From positions 202,805 through 266,804 of the forward strand of contig NZ_JANJZT010000002.1 in the NCBI RefSeq assembly GCF_024622975.1: a DNA stretch of 64,000 bases, given 5' to 3'. This DNA comes from Blautia caecimuris. Its GTDB lineage: Bacteria; Bacillota; Clostridia; Lachnospirales; Lachnospiraceae. This document shows, in pieces, positions 35,042-43,159 of this stretch. Within the stretch, counting starts at the first letter, position 1. Every line of letters starts with the position of its first letter. Below the pieces are notes generated by a model that was given only the letters and a program-made list of their open reading frames with translations, made no database searches and was not told the DNA's origin. A program made the position numbers and the translations under genes.

Positions 35042-35494
35042 TTATACTCCTCATTCTTTCCTGTTAGCCCGGGCGAAACACCCATGAAATTGATTAGATA
35101 CGGTAATAAGACCACTTAGGCCTGATTACGTTTTAAGAACTGTAAATAAGCACATTGGGAAAATTACATAAAATTTTTATTTCTAATCCCTGTTACAGCC
35201 TATCTATAGAAGCTGCTTGCTCTTATATGCACACTCTGCAGCCTCTATATATGTACTGTTTGATGTTACTCCTTTACAGCTAAGAAAATAGACTGGGATT
35301 TGATTCCCAAAAGAGCTGCTCTGCTATCAGTATATAAGCAATGCTGGCGGATGTAAAGAATTTTTCATCGACAAATTCTCCCTCCGGAAGTACCAAATAA
35401 CTATTTTATTATATTCTCTGACAGACCTCAGCGGCCTGTACCATAATACAACAGTCCTCACTCTCCGCACATGATTGATTTCGCACTATTTCAA
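35042..35494 (-). other. gene-free gap (453 bp) with a repeat copy
   Basis: No supported coding region. It holds a degenerate copy of the 142-bp element at 35140-35279. The remainder is AT-rich without recognised signals. Confidence 0.5.
35140..35279 (+). repeat. 142-bp miniature inverted-repeat element, copy 4
   Basis: Left end CTGTAAATAAGCACATTGGG and AAAATTACATAAAAT; right end TTTGATGTTACTCCTTTACAG, aligning with TTCGATATTTGCTCATTTATAG of copy 3 at nearly every position. Length 140 bp, middle diverged. Confidence 0.65.
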
Positions 35495-35962
35495 TCAAAA
35501 AATACTGCCACTTTCCTCCAGATAATTAAAAAAAGCAGTACATCCTTCCACAACATCATCATATGTGATATCAAAATTTCCTGTATACCATGGATCCGCA
35601 ATGGCTCTTGGTGAATCACTGTAATCAAGCAGCATATGAATCTTCCCCTCCGGATCGCCGCCTGCAATCCGCATCATATTTCGGATATTGGCCTCGTCCA
35701 TGCCGATCAGATAATCATACTCCCGATAATCCTTTTTTGTCATCTGAACCGCCCTGTGTGGAAGAACCGGAATTCCAACCTGTTTCATCTTATTTACCGT
35801 CCCATAATGGGGACCATTTCCGATTTCCTCCCGGCTGGTAGCCGCTGAATTAATGTAAAACTGGTCGGTGAGACCTTTTTGGTTGATCATGTCCTGGAAT
35901 ACAAACTGGGACATGGTGCTGCGGCAGATATTGCCGTGGCAAATGAAAAGCACTCGTATCAT
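35495..35962 (-). CDS. low-molecular-weight protein-tyrosine-phosphatase
   Basis: 155 residues, family-typical length. P-loop CHGNICRS (nucleophile Cys8, Arg14) at the N-terminus and the general-acid motif ADPWYTG (Asp123). Dephosphorylates phosphotyrosine. The C-terminal part (NFDITYDDVVEGCTAFFNYL) matches the low-molecular-weight family of Firmicutes. TAGGAG lies upstream of ATG 35962. A mobile-element remnant starts directly beyond its 5' end. Confidence 0.95.
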   Translation of the reverse strand: MIRVLFICHGNICRSTMSQFVFQDMINQKGLTDQFYINSAATSREEIGNGPHYGTVNKMKQVGIPVLPHRAVQMTKKDYREYDYLIGMDEANIRNMMRIAGGDPEGKIHMLLDYSDSPRAIADPWYTGNFDITYDDVVEGCTAFFNYLEESGSIF

Positions 35963-36459
35963 ATATTTTTAACTCCTATCTTATCTTGGATTTTCTCGGT
36001 TTTTCCTTATTTTATGGGGCTTTGCGCACATTTTCAGTCTATCGACCATTTTTCTGTTTCTCGGCTTATTTTGGCTTATCTCGGTATATTTATTCCACCA
36101 ACTGGTCTAAATATTGGTCTAAAATGGACTATTTTTTCAAGTTTAGACCATTGGCTTTTTCTGGTCTATTTCCGGTCTTTTTAGAATCAAATTTTTTCAA
36201 AACCTGCAACCAGTGCCCATCCTATCTATATTTCGGCATTTTCGGCAAATGTTATGAAACATTTGCTGACCACCAATGGCTGATAATACTCATATTTTAC
36301 TATTTTAGATCCAAATCTCTATGATTGCTCCAAAATGTATTTAGACCATTTTTAGACCACAGCTTAGCTCTGTATGCTACATTTCATCCTTTTACAACCT
36401 TGATTTTCCCTTTCAGAAATCGGCAATAAAATTCTGAAGTCTTCAGTCTTTATATGGTC
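35963..36459. other. non-coding region beside integrase remnant
   Basis: About 500 bp without a supported gene, with TGGTCTAAA-type repeats (entered separately). It also contains AAATGTTATGAAACATTTGC (36246-36265), which includes the inverted pair AAATGTT/AACATTT. Confidence 0.5.
36103..36359. repeat. cluster of TGGTCTAAA motifs (possible integrase arm sites)
   Basis: The motif TGGTCTAA(A) or its reverse TTTAGACCA occurs at 36103-36110, 36115-36123, 36142-36150 (reverse), 36162-36168 (TGGTCTA), 36340-36348 (reverse) and 36351-36359 (reverse). Short repeated sites next to a tyrosine integrase gene commonly bind its N-terminal arm-binding domain. That role is inferred here. Confidence 0.5.
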
Positions 36460-36720
36460 TTAGCCAAGCTTTCTGCCACCATTCTTTGTTGGTATATCAT
36501 CCTTCAACCCCATGTGTCTAAACTCTTCATTTGCCTCTGCCTGCATACGTGCAAGCTTCTCTACTTCTTCTATCGCATCATCCAATTTAAGATGTGTATA
36601 GGTGTTGAGAGTGACACTGATATCTGAATGTCCCATCAGATATTGGAGCACTTTAGGATTCATTCCGGACTTAGCCATATTAGAGCAATACGTATGTCTG
36701 CAAACATGTGGATGTGTCAA
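36460..36720 (-). pseudogene. tyrosine recombinase (integrase), C-terminal fragment
   Basis: 86 residues that carry the end of a phage/transposon integrase catalytic domain: HVCRHTYCSNMAKSGMNP (box with His-x-x-Arg), LMGHSDISVTLNTYTH (His and catalytic Tyr), then a tail. The N-terminal ~300 residues with the arm- and core-binding domains are missing, so it is inactive. The break at ~36720 is followed by sequence joined to the serine recombinase genes. Confidence 0.85.
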
Positions 36721-36832
36721 GTATAGGACAAAAAAAATTTTATTTTTTTCTGCCGAAGACTATCTGACGCTCCCATCAGGTAGTCCCAGCACCTCTATTA
36801 TCTTTTGATAAGTCATTCTCGTCCTGCTCAAG

Positions 36833-38410
36833 TTATCTCTGTTCTGAAAAAATATCGTCAAAATTCCATTCGATTTCAATTTCATTCTGACTATGAACAC
36901 GGATCACCTTGATAATCTCACGCAGCTTCTCTGTATCGAACTTCTGAATTCCCAAGAAATCTTTTAGTTTTATTTTATCAGAAAGTTCATTTTGTTCAAG
37001 AAGCTTTTTGCTATTCTCGGCATCTTCTATTTTTCGTTTGATTTCATCCAGCTGTCCACTTATCTTTTCAGCTCTCTGCTTATACAAATCACGATCCATA
37101 CGACCATCTTTGTAATCATCATAGAGTTTCATCTTTTCTGAAGTCAATTGTCGGCTCTGTTTTTGCAATTCTGCAGTATTGATCTCTTTATATTCGCATT
37201 GACTTTTGGAAGATGCTTTCTTTTCTTTTTCCAACAATGACGCTGCATACTGATGGACAAGTCCTAGGATATTCTCCTCCATCGGTTCCCTACGGATCAC
37301 CAAACTTCGGCACACAGGATTTCCATTGGTTCGGGCATCTGAACATTTCAGCAGATGCTCTGTTTCTTTTAACAGAGAATGCCCACAGTTAGCACATATC
37401 AGCAATGCCGGCTGTTTTTTACGTCTTTCCAGAGTAAAATTGGTGCGTGATTCTGCAACAATTCTCCGTTTTTTCGGATGCATTTCATTTGCTTTTTTAA
37501 ACAATTCCCTGTTTATAATTGCCGTATGATGGTTTTCCAGACGAACCCATTCTGTTTCATCATTCAGAACTGCTTTATGGCCAGTATGCATACTGCAACG
37601 TGTTTTGCCCCAGATTCTTGTTCCAATATAAATCTCATCCCGGACAATTGCCGCTACTGTCGTAGCACTCCAGTGTTTCTTTTTGATCGTGTCAAACCTC
37701 TGGAACTGCACCTGATCCCCTCTTGATAATTTCTGCTCATCACAAGTGGCAATCGCCTGTCTGTTCAATTCCCTTGTAATATCTGCAAAACTTGTTCCCT
37801 CTGCTGCCATCTTAAAAATCATTTTCACGACTTTTGCAGCCTCCGAATCAACTTCCAGCCTTCCATCTTTTCCTTTTTTATAGCCATATCTGGCATTTAC
37901 CAGAAGGCGTGTACCATTTCTCGTTCTTGTCTGCAATGCTGATGAAATTTTCTTGGACAAATCCAGACTATACATATTGTATACCAGATTCTGCAATGCT
38001 ACATTCATTCCACCAGTCATTCCGCTGCTCGCCGCACTGTCATAGCTGTCATTAATCGAAATAAATCGAATCTGTAAAAGTGGAAAAATATATTCAATAT
38101 AAAATCCAACTTCCAGATAGTCTCTTCCGAATCTGGAAAAGTCTTTTACAACTACACAGCCGATTTCTCCGCTTTTCATGTCATCCTGCAGCTGTTGAAA
38201 TCCCTGCCTTTTAAAATGAGTACCGCTGACACCGTCATCCACATATTCCAGGATATCTGCCTCAGCAACACCCAACTGATCAATCACAAATGATTTTAAC
38301 AGAATTCTCTGAGAAGTTACACTGTCGCTCTCTTTTTTGGCTCTGCCATCTACATTGTCATCTTCTGCGGATAAACGGATGTAAACAGCTGTTTTTCTAT
38401 GATCTGTCAT
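36833..38410 (-). CDS. large serine recombinase
   Basis: 525 residues. The resolvase-type catalytic domain starts AVYIRLSAEDD with nucleophile Ser14, followed by SQRILLKSFV, DGVSGTHFKRQGFQ and VVKDFSRFGRDYLEVG. A recombinase domain (~170-280), a zinc-ribbon (CANCGHSLLK ... CSDARTNGNPVC) and a coiled coil (~390-480) follow. This is the type that moves Clostridia transposons and conjugative elements. It is the only one of three tandem recombinases with an intact catalytic domain. Its start overlaps the preceding gene by 4 bp. Confidence 0.93.
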   Translation of the reverse strand: MTDHRKTAVYIRLSAEDDNVDGRAKKESDSVTSQRILLKSFVIDQLGVAEADILEYVDDGVSGTHFKRQGFQQLQDDMKSGEIGCVVVKDFSRFGRDYLEVGFYIEYIFPLLQIRFISINDSYDSAASSGMTGGMNVALQNLVYNMYSLDLSKKISSALQTRTRNGTRLLVNARYGYKKGKDGRLEVDSEAAKVVKMIFKMAAEGTSFADITRELNRQAIATCDEQKLSRGDQVQFQRFDTIKKKHWSATTVAAIVRDEIYIGTRIWGKTRCSMHTGHKAVLNDETEWVRLENHHTAIINRELFKKANEMHPKKRRIVAESRTNFTLERRKKQPALLICANCGHSLLKETEHLLKCSDARTNGNPVCRSLVIRREPMEENILGLVHQYAASLLEKEKKASSKSQCEYKEINTAELQKQSRQLTSEKMKLYDDYKDGRMDRDLYKQRAEKISGQLDEIKRKIEDAENSKKLLEQNELSDKIKLKDFLGIQKFDTEKLREIIKVIRVHSQNEIEIEWNFDDIFSEQR

Positions 38411-39477
38411 CTTGACTGCGCCTCCTTCTCTTTCTTTAATTTCTGTAAATCTGCAAACTGATCGTCATATACCAGCTTGATCTCATAATCATACTTACCA
38501 TGGATAATAATTGAATCCACAAAGGCATCTGCCATTTCTTTTGTCAGCTTACGCTTTGACATATAAGTATGTATCACATTTCCCCAGCCTTCTTCGATGT
38601 GGTAATCCTGGGAATAACGAACCTGTGCCGCTAATACTGTGTCCAGACGGCTCTTGATATTCTCAATTTCATTGGAATAGATCCGAGAAAACTGTATGTA
38701 CTCTTCTTCCGTAATCAAACGTTCCGAGTAATCTTCATATAAATCCGATTTACGCTTACTGATTCGGCTTAGTTCCCGTCGAAGTTTCCCCACTTCTTTA
38801 TCCAAAAGCAGGTACTGTGTCTGGTTTTTGGAAGCTGCATTCATTTCCTGAATCATTTTTTCTGTATCCAATACGGTTTTCATATGCGTTTGGATTAGGC
38901 GAAGAACATCGTCATCCAAATATTCTTTTCTGACTCTGTGCCCTTTGCATTGCTTTCCTCCGGATTTATGGTTAGTATTGGCTCCGCAGATATAAAAGAA
39001 TGTGCCATTTCTTTCTCTGGACAACGTCATGCGGTTGCCACAACCTCCGCACCATATTTTCCCTATATAAAAATTATGATTTCGAATAGCCCCATTGTTC
39101 TGCTGATGTTTCTTCTTATAAGCTTCCGTATATTCCTGGATTTTAGATTGTACCTGTTGAAACAACTCTCTATCTATAATCCCTTCATGCGTGTTCTCCA
39201 CATGCACCCATTCACTCTCTGGTCGATTTCTCTGTTTATTTCCCTGGAAAACACTTTGCTGATATTTTCCAAATACAGAATCACCTGTGCAATGAACATC
39301 CTGAAGAACTCGTTTCACTTCATAATTGTTCCAGGGTTTTGACTCCGGAAGCGGCTTTTCACCGGTTTTATAGAATTTTCTCTGTAAAGTCGGCGATAAA
39401 ACTCCATCTTTATTGAGCTGTCTTGCAATATCACTATAGTTCCTGCCATCCATATACATAGAAAATATACTTTTCAA
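38407..39477 (-). pseudogene. serine recombinase lacking the catalytic domain (second of three)
   Basis: 356 residues beginning inside the recombinase domain (SIFSMYMDGRNYSDIARQLN), then a zinc ribbon (CGGCGNRMTLSRERNG ... GGKQCKGHR) and a coiled coil rich in RRELSRISKRKSDLYEDYSE. The ~150-residue N-terminal resolvase domain with the catalytic serine is absent. The 5' end overlaps the neighbouring fragment by 4 bp, which suggests a deletion that joined two recombinase genes out of frame. It could still bind DNA as a helper. Confidence 0.75.
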
Positions 39478-40190
39478 ATGTTCTGCAGCTTCTTCAAATT
39501 GATCTCCTGAAATGGCACAGTACCAACAAATTCCAGGACTCTTTTCATGTGCAGGATATTCTGGATATGCTGTTTCAGCATCACCAGTACGGCATCTTCC
39601 AGATCCTTTTCCGGTATTCTATGACTGTAACAGCGTTTTGTTTCTTTATTTGTGGAACATAAATAATAAGCATATTTTTTTCCTGCCACAGTAGAAACTT
39701 TTCTTGTCATAGGTGCTCCACAATCCGCACATACAGCAATTCCGGATAACAGATATACCTGCTTTTGGTCGGGTGAAGTACGTGTATCCATGCCCAGAAG
39801 CCTCTGAACGATTTCAAAATCACGGTCACTCACCAGTGGTTCATGATTTTTCTCAATCCGGATCCAGTCATCTTCCGGCTTTACATAAGTCTGCTTCACT
39901 TTATGGTTTGGTGTTGTCCTTTTTCCCTGTACAAGGTTCCCGATATAAACCTCGTTTTCCAGTATCCTGCGGACCGTAACGGAACTCCAAAGTGCCTGTT
40001 CTTTCTGCCGGAAACCTGTTTCATAACGACTGCCGCTGCTTATTTTATACTCAAATGGGGAAAGAATACCCAGTTCATTTAAACGATTAGCGATCGAATC
40101 CTGACTCATTCCCTGCAGCTTCATCTTAAAAATATCCTGTACTACACTGCCTGCAGATGGGTCAATCTCTAATTTATGCTTGGAATACAA
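39474..40190 (-). pseudogene. serine recombinase fragment lacking N- and C-terminal parts (third)
   Basis: 238 residues starting at KHKLEIDPSAGSVVQDIF, which in intact relatives lies ~170 residues in. It has the recombinase domain (SVTVRRILENEVYIGNLVQGK), the zinc ribbon (CADCGAPMTRK) and no complete coiled coil. A stop codon immediately precedes the first codon and no catalytic domain is found upstream, so the 5' part is lost at ~40190. Confidence 0.8.
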
Positions 40191-40250
40191 TTAAATTATA
40201 GCAAGGGCAGTATTCAATTACACTTACAGTTTTGAAAGTAAACAGAGAGT

Positions 40251-40306
40251 AAAAGAGTCGTGATAATGCAGATCACAATTCTGTGAAGCATTTTCACGAC
40301 CCTTTT
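40251..40306. terminator. long hairpin, probable terminator
   Basis: AAAAGAGTCGTGA (40251-40263) pairs with TCACGACCCTTTT (40294-40306) with one mismatch, and inner AATGC/GCATT and TCACA/TGTGA stems extend it. On the minus strand it directly follows the stop at 40308 and ends in TTTT. Confidence 0.55.
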
Positions 40307-40307
40307 A

Positions 40308-40559
40308 TTATAATTTTACCGTTGTCTTTTTCGTAATGGTATAAATGTATTTCTCTGGCGTAGGGCGTTTTTTTCCAAAATACTTTTTGAAATTTGCCTG
40401 CACCTCTGGGGCAGTGCTATTCATAGCTTCATCAATCGTTGTTTTAATATCAACCCGAACATCAGCTAAAGACACTCCGCCAGCCTTTCTACCTGCTTTC
40501 AAGGCTTTTTTACAAACAAACTGAATTTCATCCCAATATGCAAACCTTTGATTATACAC
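40308..40559 (-). CDS. hypothetical 83-residue protein or fragment
   Basis: Starts with a possible GTG at 40559, without a clear ribosome site and 2 bp after the stop of the decayed gene upstream. Basic (Lys-rich) sequence: [13 protein letters not shown], then a region with [20 protein letters not shown] and [11 protein letters not shown]. Not recognised with confidence; a faint likeness to Spo0A-C-like domains of mobile elements is not enough to assign it. May be the tail of a longer gene that has lost its start. Confidence 0.35.
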   Translation of the reverse strand: MYNQRFAYWDEIQFVCKKALKAGRKAGGVSLADVRVDIKTTIDEAMNSTAPEVQANFKKYFGKKRPTPEKYIYTITKKTTVKL

Positions 40560-40561
40560 GC

Positions 40562-41005
40562 TTATAAATTATTGGAAAACTTTTCCCAAAGTTTGAATGT
40601 CATTACCGGAGAGAACTGGCTTGTGCTGCCTCCTTCCCAGATTCCGTCCTTTCCATGATAAAGTGCCGGAGTAAATTTTTCAGATTTTTCTAGTTTAGAG
40701 TAATCAACATTCTTCATAGAATCCTATGAAAATGTATTTTTATCTTCTCCTTTTGGAATTTCATAAGAAGAAAGCAAAATTCCCTGTTCTATTTCCGTGA
40801 TAAGGAAAAGATGTGGAGATGCATGACGTTTCCCATTAATTTCATAATAGCTCTCTTCAACAACAAATTTTCCTTTGAAATCTTCAGGAAGGTTATTTAT
40901 TTTGTCATTACAGATTGTATTTACATGTTCCGCATATAGTTATATTTTCCCTTCTGCCTGCAGCTTATTAAATTGATCCTTATTATCAAAATGTCCTGTC
41001 ATCAT
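40562..41005 (-). pseudogene. decayed hypothetical gene with two in-frame stops
   Basis: One frame from ATG-ATG (41005) to TAA (40562-40564) gives a continuous protein-like sequence of ~147 codons broken by a TAA after QAEGKI and a TAG after EDKNTFS. Readable parts include TGHFDNKDQFNKLQAEG, FVVEESYYEINGKRHASPHL, LITEIEQGILLSSYEIPKG and FTPALYHGKDGIWEGGSTS. Regular alternation of hydrophobic residues across both stops argues for a recently inactivated gene. The family was not recognised. Confidence 0.65.
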
Positions 41006-41033
41006 TCCTACAAAATTTTCAAGTTATCGAACA

Positions 41034-41846
41034 CTATTCCTCTTTTGTTTTTGCCATACTGGCGATATCTCCCACTCCATTCAATACCATTGTCGGAAGA
41101 TAAGCATAAGTTTTGAGTGTATCCTTCGTTGAACATCCAGAGAGAACCAATACAGTAGACATACCACTTTCCATTCCTGAAATCACATCTGTATCCATAC
41201 GATCCCCAACCATTACAGCTTCTGCTGAATGACATCCAAGCATATTCAATCCTGTTCTCATCATCAGTGGATTCGGTTTCCCACAGAAATATGCCTGTGT
41301 ACCTGTTGCCATTTCTATAGGTGCAATCAATGCACGACAAGCAGGAGCAATGCCGTTCTCAATCGGTCCGGAGACATCTGAGTTTGCTCCGATCAGCTTT
41401 GCACCTTTCAGAACTAAATTCGTTGCTTTTGTTAATGTATCCAATGAATAGGAGCGTCCCTCTCCCACAACAACATAATCCGGATTTACATCATTCATTG
41501 TAATGCCAACATCATAAAGTGCATTTAACAGGCCGGCTTCTCCTATCACAAATGCTGAACAGCCTGCCGCCTGTTCCTTTAAAAAAGCGGCTGTTGCCAA
41601 TGCGCTGGTGTAAAAATGTTCTTCTGGCACATCAAGTCCCATCCTTGCCAGTTTCTGATTTAATTCCCGTGGTGTATATCCACTATTATTTGTCAAAAAT
41701 AAATATTCTTTCTTTTCATCATGCAACCACTGAATGAATTCTGGAACACCTGGCAATATCTGATTGCCATGATAGATCACACCATCCATATCACAGATGA
41801 ATCCTTTTTTTTCATTAAAATCGATTATGGATTTTCTCATGTTCAT
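41034..41846 (-). CDS. HAD-superfamily (IIA) phosphatase, NagD-like
   Basis: 270 residues. HAD motif I is FICDMDGVIYHG (Asp19, Asp21), motif II FLTNNSG, the cap C2 domain follows, motif III lies in FCGKPNPLMM (Lys), and motif IV in VMVGDRMDTDVISG (two Asp). This is the NagD/AraL/phosphoglycolate-phosphatase type that removes phosphate from small sugar phosphates. It stands beside an AraC regulator and lactose genes, so a role in sugar-phosphate detoxification is possible, but the fit is only by position. Confidence 0.9.
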   Translation of the reverse strand: MNMRKSIIDFNEKKGFICDMDGVIYHGNQILPGVPEFIQWLHDEKKEYLFLTNNSGYTPRELNQKLARMGLDVPEEHFYTSALATAAFLKEQAAGCSAFVIGEAGLLNALYDVGITMNDVNPDYVVVGEGRSYSLDTLTKATNLVLKGAKLIGANSDVSGPIENGIAPACRALIAPIEMATGTQAYFCGKPNPLMMRTGLNMLGCHSAEAVMVGDRMDTDVISGMESGMSTVLVLSGCSTKDTLKTYAYLPTMVLNGVGDIASMAKTKEE

Positions 41847-42007
41847 ATGCGCCCTGCCTTTCTTGTTTCTTTAGAATACACCTTGCTCTTTTCATAATAA
41901 AATAAAGCGCTATTTTCTACAAATATTTTTATATTATATCATCCACACATAAAATCAAATACATAGTACCGTGAAATCAAAGTAAATATTTCTATCAACG
42001 GAACCTT

Positions 42008-42808
42008 TTATGACAACATCTCTTTCACACAAATACTCCGATAATCACTCGGTGATATTTTATATCTTTCTTTAAATACTCGGTTAAATGTTCTCTGACT
42101 TTCAAATCCACTATCCAGACAAATGTTTGTAATAGAATCACTCGTATTTTCCAAACGATGGCATGCATAGTTCAGCCTTGCATCGTTAAGATATTGATTA
42201 AAGTTTCTATGGAATGTTTCGGAAAAGAGTCTGGATAAAACATATTTGCTCACCCCCAGATCTTTTGCCATCTCTTCCAGCGAAAACTTCTTCTTGAAAT
42301 TTGCTGATATATAGGAAACTGTCTGGTAAATAAGATCGTTGCTCCCCACACTGCTCTTTTCTACCAAATTTAATTTTCCTATGCAGCGTGCCAACACAAT
42401 TTGAAGATATGCCTGTGCAACAGTAATATCCGACTGTTCTGTCTCTAAAATTGCATTTATAACCCTATATACCTCCGGTTCAACCTTTTCCGCTTTGATG
42501 ATTGGGTATTCAGGAGCCATGGATTGCATGATATCTGCAAATTTGGCTATCGTAAATGGCGATGCAATCAGATAAGTCGCTTTATTTACACCGGGTGTCA
42601 GTACCTGATAGTGATGAATAACATCCGGAAATACAAAGCCTATATCTCCTTTTTCCATATGGTATAGTTCCTGTCCAACACCAAGTTCTAATGCTCCACT
42701 TGTTACACAAACGATCTCCAGTGCATTATGAAGATGTGGTTCAATATGTTTTGACTTCCTATTTATTGCTATAATCTCCTCTTTTGTGTCAACATATTTT
42801 AACTGCAT
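42008..42808 (-). CDS. AraC-family transcriptional regulator
   Basis: 266 residues from ATG 42808, which has AAGGGGAG upstream; an open frame to 42925 has no such site and would overlap the divergent mini-ORF. The N-terminal cupin has the metal/sugar pocket region HIEPHLHNALEIVCV. The C-terminal double HTH (~165-262) has FSLEEMAKDLGVSKYVLSRLF and SITNICLDSGFESQRTFNRVF. AraC cupin regulators of this kind sense sugars. It is the first of two AraC genes bracketing the lactose genes. Confidence 0.92.
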   Translation of the reverse strand: MQLKYVDTKEEIIAINRKSKHIEPHLHNALEIVCVTSGALELGVGQELYHMEKGDIGFVFPDVIHHYQVLTPGVNKATYLIASPFTIAKFADIMQSMAPEYPIIKAEKVEPEVYRVINAILETEQSDITVAQAYLQIVLARCIGKLNLVEKSSVGSNDLIYQTVSYISANFKKKFSLEEMAKDLGVSKYVLSRLFSETFHRNFNQYLNDARLNYACHRLENTSDSITNICLDSGFESQRTFNRVFKERYKISPSDYRSICVKEMLS

Positions 42809-42917
42809 GAAATACTCCCCTTTGCAACATTTGTCTATATCTTCTTTCGATTTGGCAAGCAATCCTTTTACACCTATCTTATAATCAACTTGTAAATAAG
42901 GAAAGGAGGAATTGCAA

Positions 42918-42995
42918 ATGAGCAACCTAAAAAAATATCTGAATGACCTTTTAGTATTCTACGCTGAATATTTTGAGCATCCTTACCATGTATAA
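42918..42995 (+). CDS. putative 25-residue peptide ORF with strong ribosome site
   Basis: ATG 42918 is preceded by AAAGGAGGAATTGCAA, one of the best Shine-Dalgarno sites in the window. The peptide starts MSNLKKYLNDLLVFYAEYF and ends at a TAA overlapping a hairpin arm. A TATAAT-like sequence (42879-42884) lies upstream. It is divergent from the AraC gene. Nothing in the sequence recalls a known peptide. It could be a leader peptide or a small protein; translation is unproven. Confidence 0.4.
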   Translation: MSNLKKYLNDLLVFYAEYFEHPYHV

Positions 42996-43006
42996 ATACT
43001 AAAAGG
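42947..43006 (+). promoter_or_regulatory. inverted repeat that would cover the second mini-ORF ribosome site
   Basis: CCTTTTAGTATT (42947-42958), inside the first mini-ORF, is the perfect reverse complement of AATACTAAAAGG (42995-43006), which contains the AAAAGGA Shine-Dalgarno of the next mini-ORF. Ribosomes translating the first ORF would keep the pair open, giving translational coupling. Confidence 0.5.
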
Positions 43007-43014
43007 ACTATTTT

Positions 43015-43056
43015 GTGAAAACTGAATATTTTCTTAAGGCCATTTCACAAAAATGA
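43015..43056 (+). CDS. putative 13-residue peptide ORF (GTG start)
   Basis: GTG 43015 follows AAAAGGA with 7-8 nt spacing and reads KTEYFLKAISQK after the start, stop TGA in the loop/arm of the downstream terminator. Too short to support by coding statistics; listed because of its ribosome site and coupling hairpin. Confidence 0.25.
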   Translation: MKTEYFLKAISQK

Positions 43057-43072
43057 AGTGGTCCTTTTTTAT
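43036..43072 (+). terminator. terminator of the mini-ORF unit
   Basis: AAGGCCATTTCA (43036-43047) pairs with TGAAGTGGTCCTT (43054-43066) with one bulged T and one G-U pair, and TTTTTTATTTT follows. It points to a ~190-nt rightward transcript ending here. Confidence 0.7.
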
Positions 43073-43105
43073 TTTCAAAATACAGTTCAATCACTTTATA
43101 TATAG

Positions 43106-43146
43106 AAAAAAGCACTGTCTCATCGAGCAATGACCAGACAACGCTT
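43106..43146 (-). terminator. terminator of the lactose operon
   Basis: On the minus strand AAGCGTTGTCT pairs with AGACAGTGCTT (two wobble pairs) and TTTTTCT follows. It lies 14 bp beyond the symporter stop at 43160. Confidence 0.65.
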
Positions 43147-43159
43147 TCTCCTGTCAATT

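Noticed and set aside
36103..36359. TGGTCTAAA repeats as a CRISPR array
   Set aside because: Motif too short, spacing irregular and orientation mixed; arm-type sites fit better.
42809..42925. N-terminal extension of the AraC regulator up to 42925
   Set aside because: The ATG at 42808 has a good GGGGAG site and the cupin starts there; the extension has no ribosome site and overlaps the divergent mini-ORF.
42917..42930. AAATGAGCAACC as another end of the 142-bp repeat family
   Set aside because: Only ~10 bp match and the flanking bases differ; it is the start of the mini-ORF.
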